From Treponema sp. (GTDB taxonomy: Bacteria > Spirochaetota > Spirochaetia > Treponematales > Treponemataceae), in the NCBI GenBank assembly GCA_017940255.1, contig JAGAZB010000002.1, positions 1-64,000 of the forward strand: a stretch of DNA of 64,000 nucleotides, read 5' to 3'. The position numbers were made by a program, and so were the translations under genes. Positions within the stretch are counted from its first letter, which is position 1, and each line of letters starts with the position of its first letter. Positions 8,991 to 18,567 of this stretch are shown here, one piece after another. The notes below the pieces were generated by a model that was given only the letters and a program-made list of their open reading frames with translations, had not been told where the DNA came from and did not search any database.

Positions 8991-9032
8991 CTACCGAATT
9001 ATAGGCACCTCGCAATGAGAGCAATTCGGTAG
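8991..9032 (-). promoter_or_regulatory. Hairpin in the secY-rpmJ spacer
   Basis: Ten-base arms CTACCGAATT and AATTCGGTAG (8991-9000, 9023-9032) form a perfect stem around a 22-base loop, 23 bases upstream of the rpmJ start. There is no T-run, so it is more likely a processing site or translational control element than a terminator. Confidence 0.55.
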
Positions 9033-9094
9033 AAGATAATATATCACATATTCCCAGTTCTTTTCTACTGCTAATTCACGAAATTTTAATTAAA

Positions 9095-10429
9095 TTACAA
9101 ACTTCGTGATCTGATTTTGCCCTTCTTTGTAAGACCATCGTGATGATGCATCTTAAGAAGTGCTTCAACCTGACTCATTGTATCAAGATCAACACCAATC
9201 ATAATGATGAGTGAAGTTCCGCCCATAAGCTGACTTATTGACTGTGGGAATCCGAACAACTTCTGTATAATTGTTGGGATAATAGCAATAAGAGCAAGGA
9301 ACAAAGCTCCAGGTAATATAAGTCTATTTAATATTTTTGTCAGATATTCTTCAGTCTTATCTGTACGCACACCCGGAATGGAGCCGCCGTTTTCACGGAT
9401 GTTCTTTGCGATTTCTGTAGGGTTCAGTGTTACCTGAGTGTAGAAGTAAGCAAAGAAGATAATAAGAACAACTAACAATATATTGTACCATAAACCATTA
9501 GGAGTCAAAACTCTTGCAACTGAATTAATCCATTTTGCAGAATTCTGGCCCTGAGCGAAAGTCTGAGCAATTGTCAATGGTAATGTAAGAATTGAAGAAG
9601 CAAAGATAAGAGGGATTACATTAGAAGAATTAACTTTGAACGGAATATATGTACTCTGTCCGCCGTACATTTTTCTTCCAACTACACGCTTTGCATAGTG
9701 TACAGGAATCTTTCTCTGACCAGACTCTTCATAAATTACCAATGCGATAATTGCAATGAACATGATAATAACCAGGATAACAAATACAAGCTGTATTTCA
9801 CCGGCACTTACTTTCTGTACTAATTCAACAATAGCATTAGGCAAGCGGGCAACGATACCAGCAAAAATCATCATGGAAATACCATTTCCAATTCCGCGAG
9901 CTGTAATCTGATCACCGAGCCAAACAGTAACCATAGAACCAGTTGTAACAGTCAACATAAAAAGTGCTCTAAAAGCAATTTTATTTTCAAGAACTATACA
10001 ACCAGGGATACTGTTGGCATATACAGACATACCCCAGGCCTGGATGATACAAACAATGATTGTTCCAATACGTGTGTACTGAGCAATCTTTCTCTGACCA
10101 CCATCTTCCTGAGATATTCTTTTAAGTGATGGAAAAATGATCACAGCAAGCTGCATAATAATCTGCATAGAGATGAAGGGCATAACTCCCAACATGAAAA
10201 TTGAGAAGTTAGAGAATGCCCCTCCAACGAAGAAGTCCATGTAACTGGCAAACGCATTGTTGTTCTGTGCAGCTAAATCGTCAAAGTACTTAATAAGCAC
10301 ATTTGCATCAATTCCTGGTACTGTAAGAACGCTTCCTAAGCGGAATACGGCCAGAATCAGAAATGTAAAGAACAAACGATCTCTTATTTCTTTTACTTTA
10401 AACATATTTACAATTGGATTGCTTGCCAT
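9095..10429 (-). CDS. secY: Preprotein translocase subunit SecY
   Basis: SecY is the channel subunit of the Sec translocon. The 444-residue protein has ten predicted membrane segments, the N-terminal signature (TFLILAVFRLGSVLTVPGID), an elongated first periplasmic loop, the conserved MFAGIVARLPNAI region after membrane segment 4 and the C-terminal EVEALLKMHHHDGLTKKGKI style cytoplasmic end. The start at 10429 leaves a 13-base gap after rplO. Together with secE at 33380-33562, it shows two of the three translocon genes in this window. Confidence 0.97.
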   Translation of the reverse strand: MASNPIVNMFKVKEIRDRLFFTFLILAVFRLGSVLTVPGIDANVLIKYFDDLAAQNNNAFASYMDFFVGGAFSNFSIFMLGVMPFISMQIIMQLAVIIFPSLKRISQEDGGQRKIAQYTRIGTIIVCIIQAWGMSVYANSIPGCIVLENKIAFRALFMLTVTTGSMVTVWLGDQITARGIGNGISMMIFAGIVARLPNAIVELVQKVSAGEIQLVFVILVIIMFIAIIALVIYEESGQRKIPVHYAKRVVGRKMYGGQSTYIPFKVNSSNVIPLIFASSILTLPLTIAQTFAQGQNSAKWINSVARVLTPNGLWYNILLVVLIIFFAYFYTQVTLNPTEIAKNIRENGGSIPGVRTDKTEEYLTKILNRLILPGALFLALIAIIPTIIQKLFGFPQSISQLMGGTSLIIMIGVDLDTMSQVEALLKMHHHDGLTKKGKIRSRSL

Positions 10430-10442
10430 GTTCTACTCCGCC

Positions 10443-10913
10443 TTACTCTGCTTTTTCTTCTGCTTTTACTGCACCGCCGGCTTTTTCAATTTTAGCCTTT
10501 GCAGATTCAGAAACTTTAGCAACGTTTACTGTAAGTTTCTTTGTAATTTCACCATTACCAAGGATCTTTACAAGAACGTTAGCCTTTGCTGTAATGAAAC
10601 CTTTTGCAGCAAGAGAAGCGTTATCAACAGTTTCTCCATCGTTGAACTTAGCATCCAACTGATTTACATTGATACAAACATATTCTTTCTTGAAAGGATA
10701 GTTAGAGAATCCTTTACGAGCAATACGTCTGTAAAGAGGCATCTGACCGCCTTCAAAACCTACGTAAGGAACTCCAGTACCAGTACGAGACTGCTGACCT
10801 TTGTTACCCTTACCAGCTGTTGTTCCGAGTCCAGAAGAAGAACCGCGGCCAACGCGCTTTGGTTTTTTATTAGCACCCTGAGGAGCGCTAAGGATTGGAT
10901 TATATTCTGCCAT
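10443..10913 (-). CDS. rplO: 50S ribosomal protein L15
   Basis: L15 is a late-assembly 23S rRNA binder. From the ATG at 10913 the protein has 156 residues, beginning MAEYNPILSAPQGANKKPKR, with the glycine/arginine-rich region GRGSSSGLGTTAGKGNKGQQ and the EGGQMPLYRRIARKGFSN motif. A longer reading to 10928 would overlap rpmD and is rejected. The C-terminus is extended by an Ala/Glu/Lys tail (KAGGAVKAEEKAE). Confidence 0.95.
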   Translation of the reverse strand: MAEYNPILSAPQGANKKPKRVGRGSSSGLGTTAGKGNKGQQSRTGTGVPYVGFEGGQMPLYRRIARKGFSNYPFKKEYVCINVNQLDAKFNDGETVDNASLAAKGFITAKANVLVKILGNGEITKKLTVNVAKVSESAKAKIEKAGGAVKAEEKAE

Positions 10914-10914
10914 T

Positions 10915-11103
10915 TTAGATCTCCTCACACTTTACCAAATGAGATACAGATGCAACCATTCCACGAACAGCTTCATTGTCTGGGAGAGTATTTGAAGAAG
11001 AAATCTTCTTAAGTCCCAAACTTCTTACTGTTGCTACCTTGTCAGGTTTCTGTCCAATTACACTTCTAATTAATGTAACTTTCAACTGTTTTGTCTTAGC
11101 CAT
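10915..11103 (-). CDS. rpmD: 50S ribosomal protein L30
   Basis: The 62-residue protein starts at MAKTKQLKVTLIRSVIGQKP and continues with DKVATVRSLGLKKISSSNTL, the standard L30 fold, ending in a helix (HLVKCEEI). The start at 11103 is chosen because it matches the family and lies two bases after rpsE; an upstream in-frame start would overlap rpsE. One base separates it from rplO. Confidence 0.93.
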   Translation of the reverse strand: MAKTKQLKVTLIRSVIGQKPDKVATVRSLGLKKISSSNTLPDNEAVRGMVASVSHLVKCEEI

Positions 11104-11105
11104 CA

Positions 11106-11621
11106 TTAACCCCACAACTCATCCAGAGTTTTACCTCTGTTGGCAGCAACTTTCTTTGCATCCATGAGTTTAGAAATAGCATCAAATGTTGCACGTACAA
11201 CATTTACTGCTGAGTTTGAACCCAAAGACTTAGACTGAACGTCTGTTGCTCCAGCTGCATCCATAATCGCACGTACTGTACCACCAGCGATAATACCTGT
11301 ACCGGAACAAGCTGGCATAAGAAGTACTTCAGAACTCTTGTATTTACCAATGATTTCATGTGGCAAAGTGCCATTCTTCATAGGAATAGTAACAAGATTT
11401 CTCTTTGCACGATCTATACTCTTCTTAATAGCTTCAGATACGTCATTAGCTTTACCAAGTCCATATCCTACGCGACCTTTTCCATCTCCAACAACAGTAA
11501 GAGCAGAGAAAGACATACGACGTCCACCCTTTACAGTCTTACATGTGCGGTTCAGAGTAACGAGTTTTTCTACAAACTCCTTCTCTTTTGGATCTTTATC
11601 AAAGTTTTTCTGATGTTCCAT
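11106..11621 (-). CDS. rpsE: 30S ribosomal protein S5
   Basis: S5 takes part in decoding accuracy at the mRNA entry site. The 171-residue protein has the double-stranded RNA-binding-like domain (KEFVEKLVTLNRTCKTVKGGRRMSFSALTVVGD) and the C-terminal domain (LLMPACSGTGIIAGGTVRAIMDAAGATDVQSKSLGS). It follows rplR by eight bases and has AGGAGT upstream of its ATG. Confidence 0.97.
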   Translation of the reverse strand: MEHQKNFDKDPKEKEFVEKLVTLNRTCKTVKGGRRMSFSALTVVGDGKGRVGYGLGKANDVSEAIKKSIDRAKRNLVTIPMKNGTLPHEIIGKYKSSEVLLMPACSGTGIIAGGTVRAIMDAAGATDVQSKSLGSNSAVNVVRATFDAISKLMDAKKVAANRGKTLDELWG

Positions 11622-11629
11622 AATAACTC

Positions 11630-11992
11630 CTAGAATTCGATACCAGCTTTACGGGCACCATCAGCGAAAGCTTTTACAACTCCATGGTACAAGTAACCAT
11701 TTCTGTCAAAAACAACCTTAGAGATTTTCTTATCCTTAAGGCGTGCTCCAAAAGCTTCACCGAGTTTTGCAGCACCTTCTGTATTAGGCTTTACAGCTGC
11801 AAACTCTTTTTCCAAAGTTGAAATTGAAGCTAAAGTCTTGCCTTCAGTATCATCAATTACCTGAACTGAAATATTCTTGTTAGAACGAGTGATAGTCATT
11901 CTTGGTCTTTCAGTAGTTCCGGAAATAGACTTACGGATATGAATCTTTCTGTGCAGGCGTTTTCTGTTTTTATCTGTCATTTTCTTAAACAT
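11630..11992 (-). CDS. rplR: 50S ribosomal protein L18
   Basis: L18 carries 5S rRNA into the large subunit with L5. The 120-residue protein has the arginine-rich N-terminus ([24 protein letters not shown]) and the C-terminal ARKAGIEF. The ATG at 11992 is preceded by AAGGTGA eight bases upstream; the internal ATG at 11980 has a poorer site. Confidence 0.95.
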   Translation of the reverse strand: MFKKMTDKNRKRLHRKIHIRKSISGTTERPRMTITRSNKNISVQVIDDTEGKTLASISTLEKEFAAVKPNTEGAAKLGEAFGARLKDKKISKVVFDRNGYLYHGVVKAFADGARKAGIEF

Positions 11993-12003
11993 ATAGCTTC
12001 ACC

Positions 12004-12543
12004 TTATTTAACACCAGTCTTACCAACTTTACGTCGGATAGTTTCTGTCTCGTAACGAATACCCTTTCCTTTGTAAGGTTCAGGTTTTCTGAGTTTACGA
12101 ACCTGAGAACTGAATTCTCCAACCAACTGCTTGTCGATACCTGAAATTGTAAGTTTTCCATCTGGAGTTGCAACAACTGTAAGTCCGTCTGGAATAATTG
12201 CAATGTAGTCACTTGAGTAACCCAGGTTCATTACAAGTTCCTTTCCCTTTACTTCAGCACGATATCCTACACCAGTGATAACGAGTGTCTTTGTAAAACC
12301 ATCAGTTACACCCTTTACCATATTGTTGATAAGGCTTCTGTAAAGTCCATGATAAGCATTTGTCTGCTTATCATCATTCTTAGTTGTAAGAACTACTTCA
12401 GTTCCTTCAACTTTGATATCAATTTCGTCGTGGAATGACTGCTTAAGTTCACCCTTAGGGCCTTTTACAGTAATCACTCCATTTGCGACTGTTACATTTA
12501 CACCTGCTGGAAGAGCAACAGGAAGTTTACCTACTTTAGACAT
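12004..12543 (-). CDS. rplF: 50S ribosomal protein L6
   Basis: L6 lies near the factor-binding site of the 50S. The 179-residue protein contains the two repeated alpha-beta domains (1-82 and 83-179) and the C-terminal signature [20 protein letters not shown]. It has the normal length and is spaced 15 bases after rpsH. Confidence 0.96.
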   Translation of the reverse strand: MSKVGKLPVALPAGVNVTVANGVITVKGPKGELKQSFHDEIDIKVEGTEVVLTTKNDDKQTNAYHGLYRSLINNMVKGVTDGFTKTLVITGVGYRAEVKGKELVMNLGYSSDYIAIIPDGLTVVATPDGKLTISGIDKQLVGEFSSQVRKLRKPEPYKGKGIRYETETIRRKVGKTGVK

Positions 12544-12558
12544 ACTTTCCGCCCCCTA

Positions 12559-12957
12559 TTACCAGATTGTGCAAACTAATTCGCCACCAACCATCTTTTC
12601 AGCAGCTTTCTTACCAGTTGTTACACCAGCAGAAGTTGAAACGATGATTGTACCATATCCGTTATAAACGCGTGGCAAATCCTTATAACCAGAATAAACA
12701 CGGCGACCTGGTGTAGAAATTTTCTTAACACCATGGATTACTGGATTATTCTCATCATCATACTTCAAGAAAATGCGAAGAGTATTTTTTCCTTCTTCCT
12801 GAACTTTTTTGAAGTTTTTGATGTATCCTTCAGTCTTCATAATCTTTACGATTTCAAGCTTAAGCTTTGAAGCAGGAACATCTACTTTCTCGTGGCGGGC
12901 CATAGCCGCATTACGAACCTTTGTGAGCATGTCTGCTACTGGATCTGATGCACTCAT
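12559..12957 (-). CDS. rpsH: 30S ribosomal protein S8
   Basis: S8 binds the central domain of 16S rRNA and in other bacteria represses the spc operon. The 132-residue protein shows the N-terminal [21 protein letters not shown] and the C-terminal RNA-binding motif [19 protein letters not shown]. It is nine bases after rpsN. Confidence 0.97.
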   Translation of the reverse strand: MSASDPVADMLTKVRNAAMARHEKVDVPASKLKLEIVKIMKTEGYIKNFKKVQEEGKNTLRIFLKYDDENNPVIHGVKKISTPGRRVYSGYKDLPRVYNGYGTIIVSTSAGVTTGKKAAEKMVGGELVCTIW

Positions 12958-12966
12958 TTCTATCTC

Positions 12967-13152
12967 CTACCAACTAGATTTTGTTACGCCAGGAAGCTGG
13001 CCTTCGCTTGCCAATTTGCGGAAGCAGATACGACACATCTTGAACTTACGCAAATATCCGCGTGGACGTCCGCAAATCTGACAGCGATTGTATTCGCGTG
13101 TTGAATACTTCTGCTTGCGGGCTGCTTTAATAACCATTGATTTCTTTGCCAT
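12967..13152 (-). CDS. rpsN: 30S ribosomal protein S14, zinc-binding type
   Basis: The 61-residue form with CQIC (about 22-25) and CRIC (about 38-41), i.e. the short zinc-dependent (C+) S14, typical outside the Gram-negative proteobacteria. It assembles into the 30S head. It lies between rplE (seven bases) and rpsH in the usual spc order. RpmJ and RpmG in this window are also zinc forms. Confidence 0.96.
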   Translation of the reverse strand: MAKKSMVIKAARKQKYSTREYNRCQICGRPRGYLRKFKMCRICFRKLASEGQLPGVTKSSW

Positions 13153-13159
13153 ACTTCAC

Positions 13160-13711
13160 CTACTTGCGGAAAGGCATATTGAACTTAGTAAGAAGTGCTT
13201 TTGCTTCAGCATCTGTATTAGCACTTGTTACAAAAGTGATATTCATACCAGCAATCTTAACAACTTTATCGAAGTCGATTTCTGGGAATATCAACTGTTC
13301 AGTAATACCAACAGAGAAATTTCCATGTCCATCAAAACCAGTAGCTTTAATTCCACGGAAATCCTTAATACGTGGGAAAGCAACATTGATGAGACGATCA
13401 AGGAACTCATACATAATGTCACCACGCAATGTTACCATTGCGCCCACTTCATTGCCCTCACGCAATTTGAAGTTAGCAATACTCTTCTTAGCCTTTGTCT
13501 TAACAGCCTTCTGACCTGTAATCTGAGTTAAGTCAGCAACTGCGGCATCAAGGAGTTTCTTATTTGTGAGAGCTTCACCAACACCCATACTTACAACAAT
13601 CTTCTTAATTGCAGGAACCTGCATAGGAGTTGTGTAATTGAACTCTTTTGTAAGAGCTGGTGCGATTTCGTCTTTATAGACTTTCTTAAGCCGAGGTACG
13701 TAATTTGCCAT
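13160..13711 (-). CDS. rplE: 50S ribosomal protein L5
   Basis: L5 binds 5S rRNA and contacts P-site tRNA. The 183-residue product starts [20 protein letters not shown] and contains [14 protein letters not shown] and the C-terminal [15 protein letters not shown]. The ATG at 13711 overlaps the rplX stop by one base (TAATG), the arrangement for translational coupling; a longer reading to 13729 is not family-like. Confidence 0.96.
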   Translation of the reverse strand: MANYVPRLKKVYKDEIAPALTKEFNYTTPMQVPAIKKIVVSMGVGEALTNKKLLDAAVADLTQITGQKAVKTKAKKSIANFKLREGNEVGAMVTLRGDIMYEFLDRLINVAFPRIKDFRGIKATGFDGHGNFSVGITEQLIFPEIDFDKVVKIAGMNITFVTSANTDAEAKALLTKFNMPFRK

Positions 13712-14025
13712 TACAGAACATCTCCACATTTACGGCAAACGCGAACTTTCTTGTCGCCGTCGATTTTATAACCGATCTTTGTAGGACCGCATTTTTTACA
13801 TACGATTGCTACATTTGAAATATTAAGAGGTGCTTCGATCTCAGCGATACCGCCCTGATCCTGAGCACTCTTTTTCTTCATTGCCTTTTTGACAATGTTT
13901 ACACCTGATACAACAACTGCATCTTTCTTAGGGAGAATGCTTACGATTTCTCCGCGTTTTCCCTTGTCTTTACCAGCAATTACCTGTACAGTGTCGCCTT
14001 TACGGATTTTGAACTTCTTTTCCAT
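13711..14025 (-). CDS. rplX: 50S ribosomal protein L24
   Basis: L24 is an assembly initiator. The 104-residue protein has the KOW motif near the N-terminus ([29 protein letters not shown]) and a C-terminal CxxC pair of pairs ([25 protein letters not shown]), a zinc-ribbon-like end seen in some bacteria. It is followed by rplE with a one-base TAATG overlap. Confidence 0.96.
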   Translation of the reverse strand: MEKKFKIRKGDTVQVIAGKDKGKRGEIVSILPKKDAVVVSGVNIVKKAMKKKSAQDQGGIAEIEAPLNISNVAIVCKKCGPTKIGYKIDGDKKVRVCRKCGDVL

Positions 14026-14037
14026 TCTAGTTTCTCC

Positions 14038-14406
14038 TTAAAGAACCTCTGGAGCAAGAGATATGATCTTCATAAAGTCCATATCACGAAGCTCACGAGC
14101 TACAGGTCCAAAAATACGCTTTCCCTTTGGGTTCTTGTTATCGTCTACAATAACGCAAGCGTTATCATCAAAACGAATATAAGTTCCGTCAGGACGGCGG
14201 TATTCTTTTGCTTGGCGTACAATTACAGCTTTTTCGATTGTACCCTTTTTGATTGTAGAAGTAGGGATAGCATCCTTAATTGCTACAACAACGATGTCAC
14301 CGATACCAGCGTATCTGCGGTGTGAACCACCGATTACTTTGATACACTGAGCAATTTTAGCTCCAGAGTTATCAGCAACTGTCATACAAGATTGCATCTG
14401 AATCAT
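14038..14406 (-). CDS. rplN: 50S ribosomal protein L14
   Basis: L14 forms intersubunit bridge B8 and is the docking site of silencing factor RsfS. The 122-residue protein is collinear with the family ([57 protein letters not shown]). It sits 12 bases before rplX and 17 after rpsQ. Confidence 0.97.
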   Translation of the reverse strand: MIQMQSCMTVADNSGAKIAQCIKVIGGSHRRYAGIGDIVVVAIKDAIPTSTIKKGTIEKAVIVRQAKEYRRPDGTYIRFDDNACVIVDDNKNPKGKRIFGPVARELRDMDFMKIISLAPEVL

Positions 14407-14423
14407 AATTCTAACTCCTTCGC

Positions 14424-14699
14424 TTATTTAGCTCTTTCTACAATTTCTGCAAGACGCCAGCACTTATTCTTGCTGAGAGGTCTGCATTCAACGATACGAA
14501 CTGTATCACCAATATGAGCATCATTATTTTCATCATGAGCCATATACTTCTTAGATCTAGTAACATACTTCTTGTAAAGACGATCCATCTTTTTTGTTGC
14601 AACAGTTACAACAATAGTCTTATCCATCTTATCAGATGTAACAAGACCTACAAAAGAACGTTTTGCTGCCTTTACAGTCTGAACAGTATTCTCTTCCAC
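14424..14699 (-). CDS. rpsQ: 30S ribosomal protein S17
   Basis: S17 is an early-assembly 16S rRNA-binding OB-fold protein. The 91-residue product has the signature [20 protein letters not shown] and [20 protein letters not shown]. It follows rpmC by ten bases. Confidence 0.96.
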   Translation of the reverse strand: MEENTVQTVKAAKRSFVGLVTSDKMDKTIVVTVATKKMDRLYKKYVTRSKKYMAHDENNDAHIGDTVRIVECRPLSKNKCWRLAEIVERAK

Positions 14700-14709
14700 G
14701 GTTCAGCTC

Positions 14710-14922
14710 CTATTTATTCTCTCCGGCGAGTTCTTTCGCACGGATGAACGTATTAAGGCGTGCGATTTCGCGGCGCATTGTACGTTTCTGCATTGGGTTG
14801 TCTACATGAGAAATAACCATCTTAAAACGGAGATCCATGTACTCTTTCTTAAGCTCATCACGTTTAGCTACGAGTTCTTTGTAAGACAGTTCTTTATCAT
14901 TCTTTTTCTTTGAATCAGCCAT
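14710..14922 (-). CDS. rpmC: 50S ribosomal protein L29
   Basis: L29 is a two-helix protein at the exit tunnel near SRP and trigger factor. From the ATG at 14922 it has 70 residues (MADSKKKNDKELSYKELVAK, then NPMQKRTMRREIARLNTFIR). This start lies ten bases after rplP; a longer reading to 14958 would run into rplP. Confidence 0.94.
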   Translation of the reverse strand: MADSKKKNDKELSYKELVAKRDELKKEYMDLRFKMVISHVDNPMQKRTMRREIARLNTFIRAKELAGENK

Positions 14923-14932
14923 CTTATTCCTC

Positions 14933-15352
14933 CTAGTCTTGTGTTGGCTTATAAGCAATCTTTGTTTTTACTGGAAGCTTATCACCTGCAAGTTCAAGAG
15001 CTCTGTGAGCTGTCTTGAGGTCTACACCACCAATTTCAAACAAAATCATACCTGGTTTAATAACGGCTGCCCAGTGATCTGGAGCACCCTTACCCTTACC
15101 CATTCGAACTTCAGCCGGTTTCTTTGTAATTGGCTTGTCTGGGAAAATACGAATCCATACACTTCCCTTACGTTCCAACTTACGGTTGATAGCAACACGG
15201 GCTGCTTCGATTACACGTGCATCAAGCCAAGTTGGCTCCATAGCAACAAGTGCAATCTGACCAAAGTCGATATTATTGTCGCGTGTAGCGTTACCTTTTT
15301 CACGTCCACGCTGAACCTTACGGTGAATTACTCTTTTTGGACTAAGTGGCAT
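14933..15352 (-). CDS. rplP: 50S ribosomal protein L16
   Basis: L16 contacts the A-site tRNA elbow. The 139-residue protein is standard ([64 protein letters not shown]). It is three bases after rpsC, indicating coupled expression. Confidence 0.97.
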   Translation of the reverse strand: MPLSPKRVIHRKVQRGREKGNATRDNNIDFGQIALVAMEPTWLDARVIEAARVAINRKLERKGSVWIRIFPDKPITKKPAEVRMGKGKGAPDHWAAVIKPGMILFEIGGVDLKTAHRALELAGDKLPVKTKIAYKPTQD

Positions 15353-15355
15353 ATA

Positions 15356-16105
15356 CTAACTCCTTGCCTTTTTAGCAGGTTCAGACCCCTCAGCCTTTTC
15401 CTGTGAAGCACCCTGACGTGCAGGACGTCTTGGTTTCTTTACAAGCTGACCAGCGTCTTCGTTGTGATCAACGCCATAGTTCATACCATTGTAAACCCAT
15501 ACTTTAATACCGATTTTACCGTATGTAGTTAATGCTGCATATGTACCATAATCGATATCAGCACGGAGTGTATGAAGAGGTACTCGTCCTTCCTTATGTT
15601 CTTCTGTACGGCTCATATCAGCACCGCCAAGACGACCACTAAGGCGAACCTTAACACCCTGTGCACCAGCACGCATTGCATTGCTTACAGCCTGTTTCAT
15701 AGCCTTGCGGAATGAACCACGACCTACAAGCTGACGTCCAATGTTCTGAGCAATCAGATTAGCGTTCAAATCAGCACGTTTGATTTCTTTAATCTTAATC
15801 TGTACTTTCTTTGTAAGCTGTTTCTGAATGTCAGCTGTAATCTTTTCAATTGATGCACCTTTAACACCAATAATTACACCTGGACGAGCAGTATGAATAA
15901 CAATTGTAACACGCTGTGGATGGCGCACAATTTCAATTTCTGCTATATCGGCATTCTTGCATTCTGGAAGATCAGAAATCATTTTTCTGATTTTAATATC
16001 TTCCAAAACTAAATCTGCATATTCACGAGGATCTGCATACCAACGTGACTGCCATGTTTTGTTTACACCTAAGCGCAAACCGATTGGATTAACTTTCTGT
16101 CCCAC
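15356..16105 (-). CDS. rpsC: 30S ribosomal protein S3
   Basis: S3 lies at the mRNA entry site and has helicase activity with S4. The 249-residue protein has a KH domain (about 45-110, with [14 protein letters not shown]) and the C-terminal S3 domain ([20 protein letters not shown]), ending in a basic tail. The most family-like start is GTG at 16105 ([17 protein letters not shown]), one base after rplV; an ATG-based reading to 16129 would overlap rplV by more than 20 bases. Confidence 0.94.
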   Translation of the reverse strand: MGQKVNPIGLRLGVNKTWQSRWYADPREYADLVLEDIKIRKMISDLPECKNADIAEIEIVRHPQRVTIVIHTARPGVIIGVKGASIEKITADIQKQLTKKVQIKIKEIKRADLNANLIAQNIGRQLVGRGSFRKAMKQAVSNAMRAGAQGVKVRLSGRLGGADMSRTEEHKEGRVPLHTLRADIDYGTYAALTTYGKIGIKVWVYNGMNYGVDHNEDAGQLVKKPRRPARQGASQEKAEGSEPAKKARS

Positions 16106-16106
16106 T

Positions 16107-16463
16107 TTATTCCCCCGCCTTCTCGTCAACGATGACGGTAATATGACACATACGTTTCAAGAGCTGATCAGCACGACCACGTGCACGGAACCATACTCTC
16201 TTGAGTCTTGGACCTTCATCAATTCTAATTTCTTTAACGTACAGCATATCTTCATCCAACTTGCTGTTAGTATTAAGAGCATTTGCAGCAGCTGACTTCA
16301 AAGTTGCACTAATCAACTTTGCACCTTTCTGCGGCATATTAGCCAAAATAGCCATAGCTTCAGTATAGGACTTCTGATTGATTACATGAGCAACTGGGCG
16401 AACCTTTGTTGGTGATGCAATCAGGAACTTTGTAGTGGCTACATAACCTTTTTTCTCAGCCAT
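16107..16463 (-). CDS. rplV: 50S ribosomal protein L22
   Basis: L22 lines the exit tunnel with its extended beta-hairpin. The 118-residue product begins [20 protein letters not shown] and ends with [11 protein letters not shown], containing [24 protein letters not shown]. The ATG at 16463 has AGGTGG eight bases upstream, so it is preferred over the in-frame ATG at 16472. Confidence 0.95.
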   Translation of the reverse strand: MAEKKGYVATTKFLIASPTKVRPVAHVINQKSYTEAMAILANMPQKGAKLISATLKSAAANALNTNSKLDEDMLYVKEIRIDEGPRLKRVWFRARGRADQLLKRMCHITVIVDEKAGE

Positions 16464-16477
16464 AATATCCACCTATA

Positions 16478-16762
16478 TTAGTTGCCTTTTCCGGCAGATT
16501 TATCTGAACCACCATGGCCATGATATGTACGAGTTGGAGCGAATTCGCCGAGCTTGTGTCCGACGAGGTTCTCTGTAATGTACACAGGAATCCATGATTT
16601 ACCATTATAAACAGAAATAGTATTACCTACCATTTCTGGGATTATTGTTGAGCAGCGAGAATATGTTTTAATCATTTTCTTGTCTGCTTCTTTATTCATT
16701 GCCTGAACCTTTTTGTAAAGAGATTTCTCTACGAAAGGTCCCTTCTTAACAGATCTTGACAC
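16478..16762 (-). CDS. rpsS: 30S ribosomal protein S19
   Basis: S19 is a 30S head protein near the A site. The 94-residue protein begins [19 protein letters not shown] and contains [20 protein letters not shown] and [19 protein letters not shown]. It lies 17 bases after rplB with GGAGAT as binding site. Confidence 0.97.
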   Translation of the reverse strand: MSRSVKKGPFVEKSLYKKVQAMNKEADKKMIKTYSRCSTIIPEMVGNTISVYNGKSWIPVYITENLVGHKLGEFAPTRTYHGHGGSDKSAGKGN

Positions 16763-16779
16763 GATTATCTCCTCGCAAA

Positions 16780-17604
16780 CTACTTCTTACGACGACTAAC
16801 AATGAACTTGCTAGAAGTCTTTCTCTTGTTGCGTGTCTGGTAACCTTTACAAGGCTGTCCCCAAGGAGTAACAGGGTTACGTCCCTTACCAGCACCTTCA
16901 CCACCACCAAGTGGATGATCAACAGGGTTCATAGCCATACCGCGAACTGTTGGGCGAACACCCATCCATCGTCTATGACCTGCTTTACCAAGTTTAACGT
17001 TCATGTGCTCTTCGTTTCCTACAACACCAATTGTAGCGTAGCATTTTCCGTTAATCTTTCTCATTTCACTTGAAGGCAAGCGAACGATAACGTAGTCACC
17101 TTCGCGACCTGCAATCATTGCACTAGCACCTGCAGAACGAACAAGCTGTCCACCCTGACCAAGTGTCAATTCAATGTTATGAATAGTAAATCCAACTGGA
17201 ATTGCATTTAGAGGAAGTGCATTTCCAACTGTAGGAGTTGCAGTATCACCAGACATAATTTTCTGTCCAACCTGCAAGCCCTTTGGAGCGATGATATAAC
17301 GTTTATCACCGTCTGCATAATAAATCAAAGCAATGTTAGCACTTCTGTTTGGATCGTATTCGATTGACTTTACAGTTCCTGGAATACCGTGCTTATCACG
17401 CTTAAAATCTATATCACGATAACGTCTCTTGTGTCCGCCACCCTGATGACGTACAGAAATACGACCACCAGCTCCGCGTCCAGCATGAGATTTACGACCT
17501 GACACCAAAGTTTTCTCGGGTCTATCAGTTGTCAGTTCGTCGCGACGCAAGTCTACACGACCACGTGTACCTGCTGTCATTGGCTTAAATACTTTAAGAG
17601 CCAT
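16780..17604 (-). CDS. rplB: 50S ribosomal protein L2
   Basis: L2 is a primary 23S rRNA binder needed for subunit joining and peptidyl transfer. The 274-residue protein has the [21 protein letters not shown] region, two SH3-like/OB domains and the C-terminal signature [20 protein letters not shown] around the conserved histidine. Normal length and place in the S10 order. Confidence 0.98.
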   Translation of the reverse strand: MALKVFKPMTAGTRGRVDLRRDELTTDRPEKTLVSGRKSHAGRGAGGRISVRHQGGGHKRRYRDIDFKRDKHGIPGTVKSIEYDPNRSANIALIYYADGDKRYIIAPKGLQVGQKIMSGDTATPTVGNALPLNAIPVGFTIHNIELTLGQGGQLVRSAGASAMIAGREGDYVIVRLPSSEMRKINGKCYATIGVVGNEEHMNVKLGKAGHRRWMGVRPTVRGMAMNPVDHPLGGGEGAGKGRNPVTPWGQPCKGYQTRNKRKTSSKFIVSRRKK

Positions 17605-17630
17605 TTTATATCCCCTTAATTTCTACCAGA

Positions 17631-17915
17631 TTATACACCTTCAAAAGCTGCAATTGTTTCACCTTCAGCAAGACGAACAATAGCCTTTTTGTAAGATGTT
17701 GTACGACCTGGTCTACCACGAAGTCGTTTCATTTTACCAAGCACATTCATTGTTGTGCAGTCAACTACCTTTACCTTAAAGAGGCGTGTTACAGCTTCTT
17801 TAATCTGAGTTTTTGTTGCATCTGGATGAACAATAAAAACATATTTGTTCTGTTCACGCAACATGCTGGCCTTTTCAGAAACAACAGGCTTAATAAGAAT
17901 ATCTTCGTAATTCAT
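17631..17915 (-). CDS. rplW: 50S ribosomal protein L23
   Basis: L23 is the exit-tunnel docking site for trigger factor and SRP. The 94-residue protein has IKPVVSEKASMLREQNKYVF, VTRLFKVKVVDCTTMNVLGK and the basic loop RLRGRPGRTTSYKKAIV. The start overlaps the stop of rplD by one base (TAATG), so translation is coupled. The 26-base gap to rplB is one of the longer ones in this cluster. Confidence 0.96.
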   Translation of the reverse strand: MNYEDILIKPVVSEKASMLREQNKYVFIVHPDATKTQIKEAVTRLFKVKVVDCTTMNVLGKMKRLRGRPGRTTSYKKAIVRLAEGETIAAFEGV

Positions 17916-18553
17916 TATTTAGCCTCCTTATCTTCTGCGTAAAAATCTGACAGATTCTTTGCTGCACTTTCAAGAACAATCACCTTGCGTCCATAGTATA
18001 AATCATGTGCGTTAAGACGATTGTAAGCAAGGAATGTAAGATTTGGAATATTACGAGCTGCCTGCTTAATTTTAGCATCATCATCTTTCATAATAAGAAC
18101 TGTTCTTTCATCTTTTGCAAAATTATTAAGAATAGTTACCAAATCCTTTGTTTTACCGCTTTCAACTGTAAAATCTTCAACAACAGTAAGTCTGTCACCC
18201 TGAGCGTGAAGGCTCAAGATTGTCTTCATGGCAAGTCTCTTTTCTTTCTTAGGAATTGAGTAGCTGAAATCTCTTGGTTTTGGTCCAAAAATTGTACCAC
18301 CACCAACTGTGATAGGAGATTTCTTATCACCACGGCGTGCATTACCTGTACCCTTCTGTTTATATGGCTTATTGTTTGAACCATGAACTTCAGCACGAGT
18401 TTTTGTACAAGCAGTACCAACACGCTTATTTGCCAATTCGTTTGTAATTGCGTAATAAATTACATCATCATTTACTGGAAGACCGAATACTTTATCATCA
18501 AGATTAATTGTACGCAGCTCTTTTCCAGAAGTTGAATATACTTTCTTTTCCAT
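17915..18553 (-). CDS. rplD: 50S ribosomal protein L4
   Basis: L4 lines the exit tunnel; in E. coli it also represses its own S10 operon. The 212-residue protein has the extended loop region (RAEVHGSNNKPYKQKGTGNA, GGGTIFGPKPRDFSYSIPKK) and the globular C-terminal part (NIPNLTFLAYNRLNAHDLYY). Whether L4 autoregulates here is not visible, but the spacer upstream of rpsJ can fold. Confidence 0.97.
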   Translation of the reverse strand: MEKKVYSTSGKELRTINLDDKVFGLPVNDDVIYYAITNELANKRVGTACTKTRAEVHGSNNKPYKQKGTGNARRGDKKSPITVGGGTIFGPKPRDFSYSIPKKEKRLAMKTILSLHAQGDRLTVVEDFTVESGKTKDLVTILNNFAKDERTVLIMKDDDAKIKQAARNIPNLTFLAYNRLNAHDLYYGRKVIVLESAAKNLSDFYAEDKEAK

Positions 18554-18567
18554 ATCCTATCTCCTGC

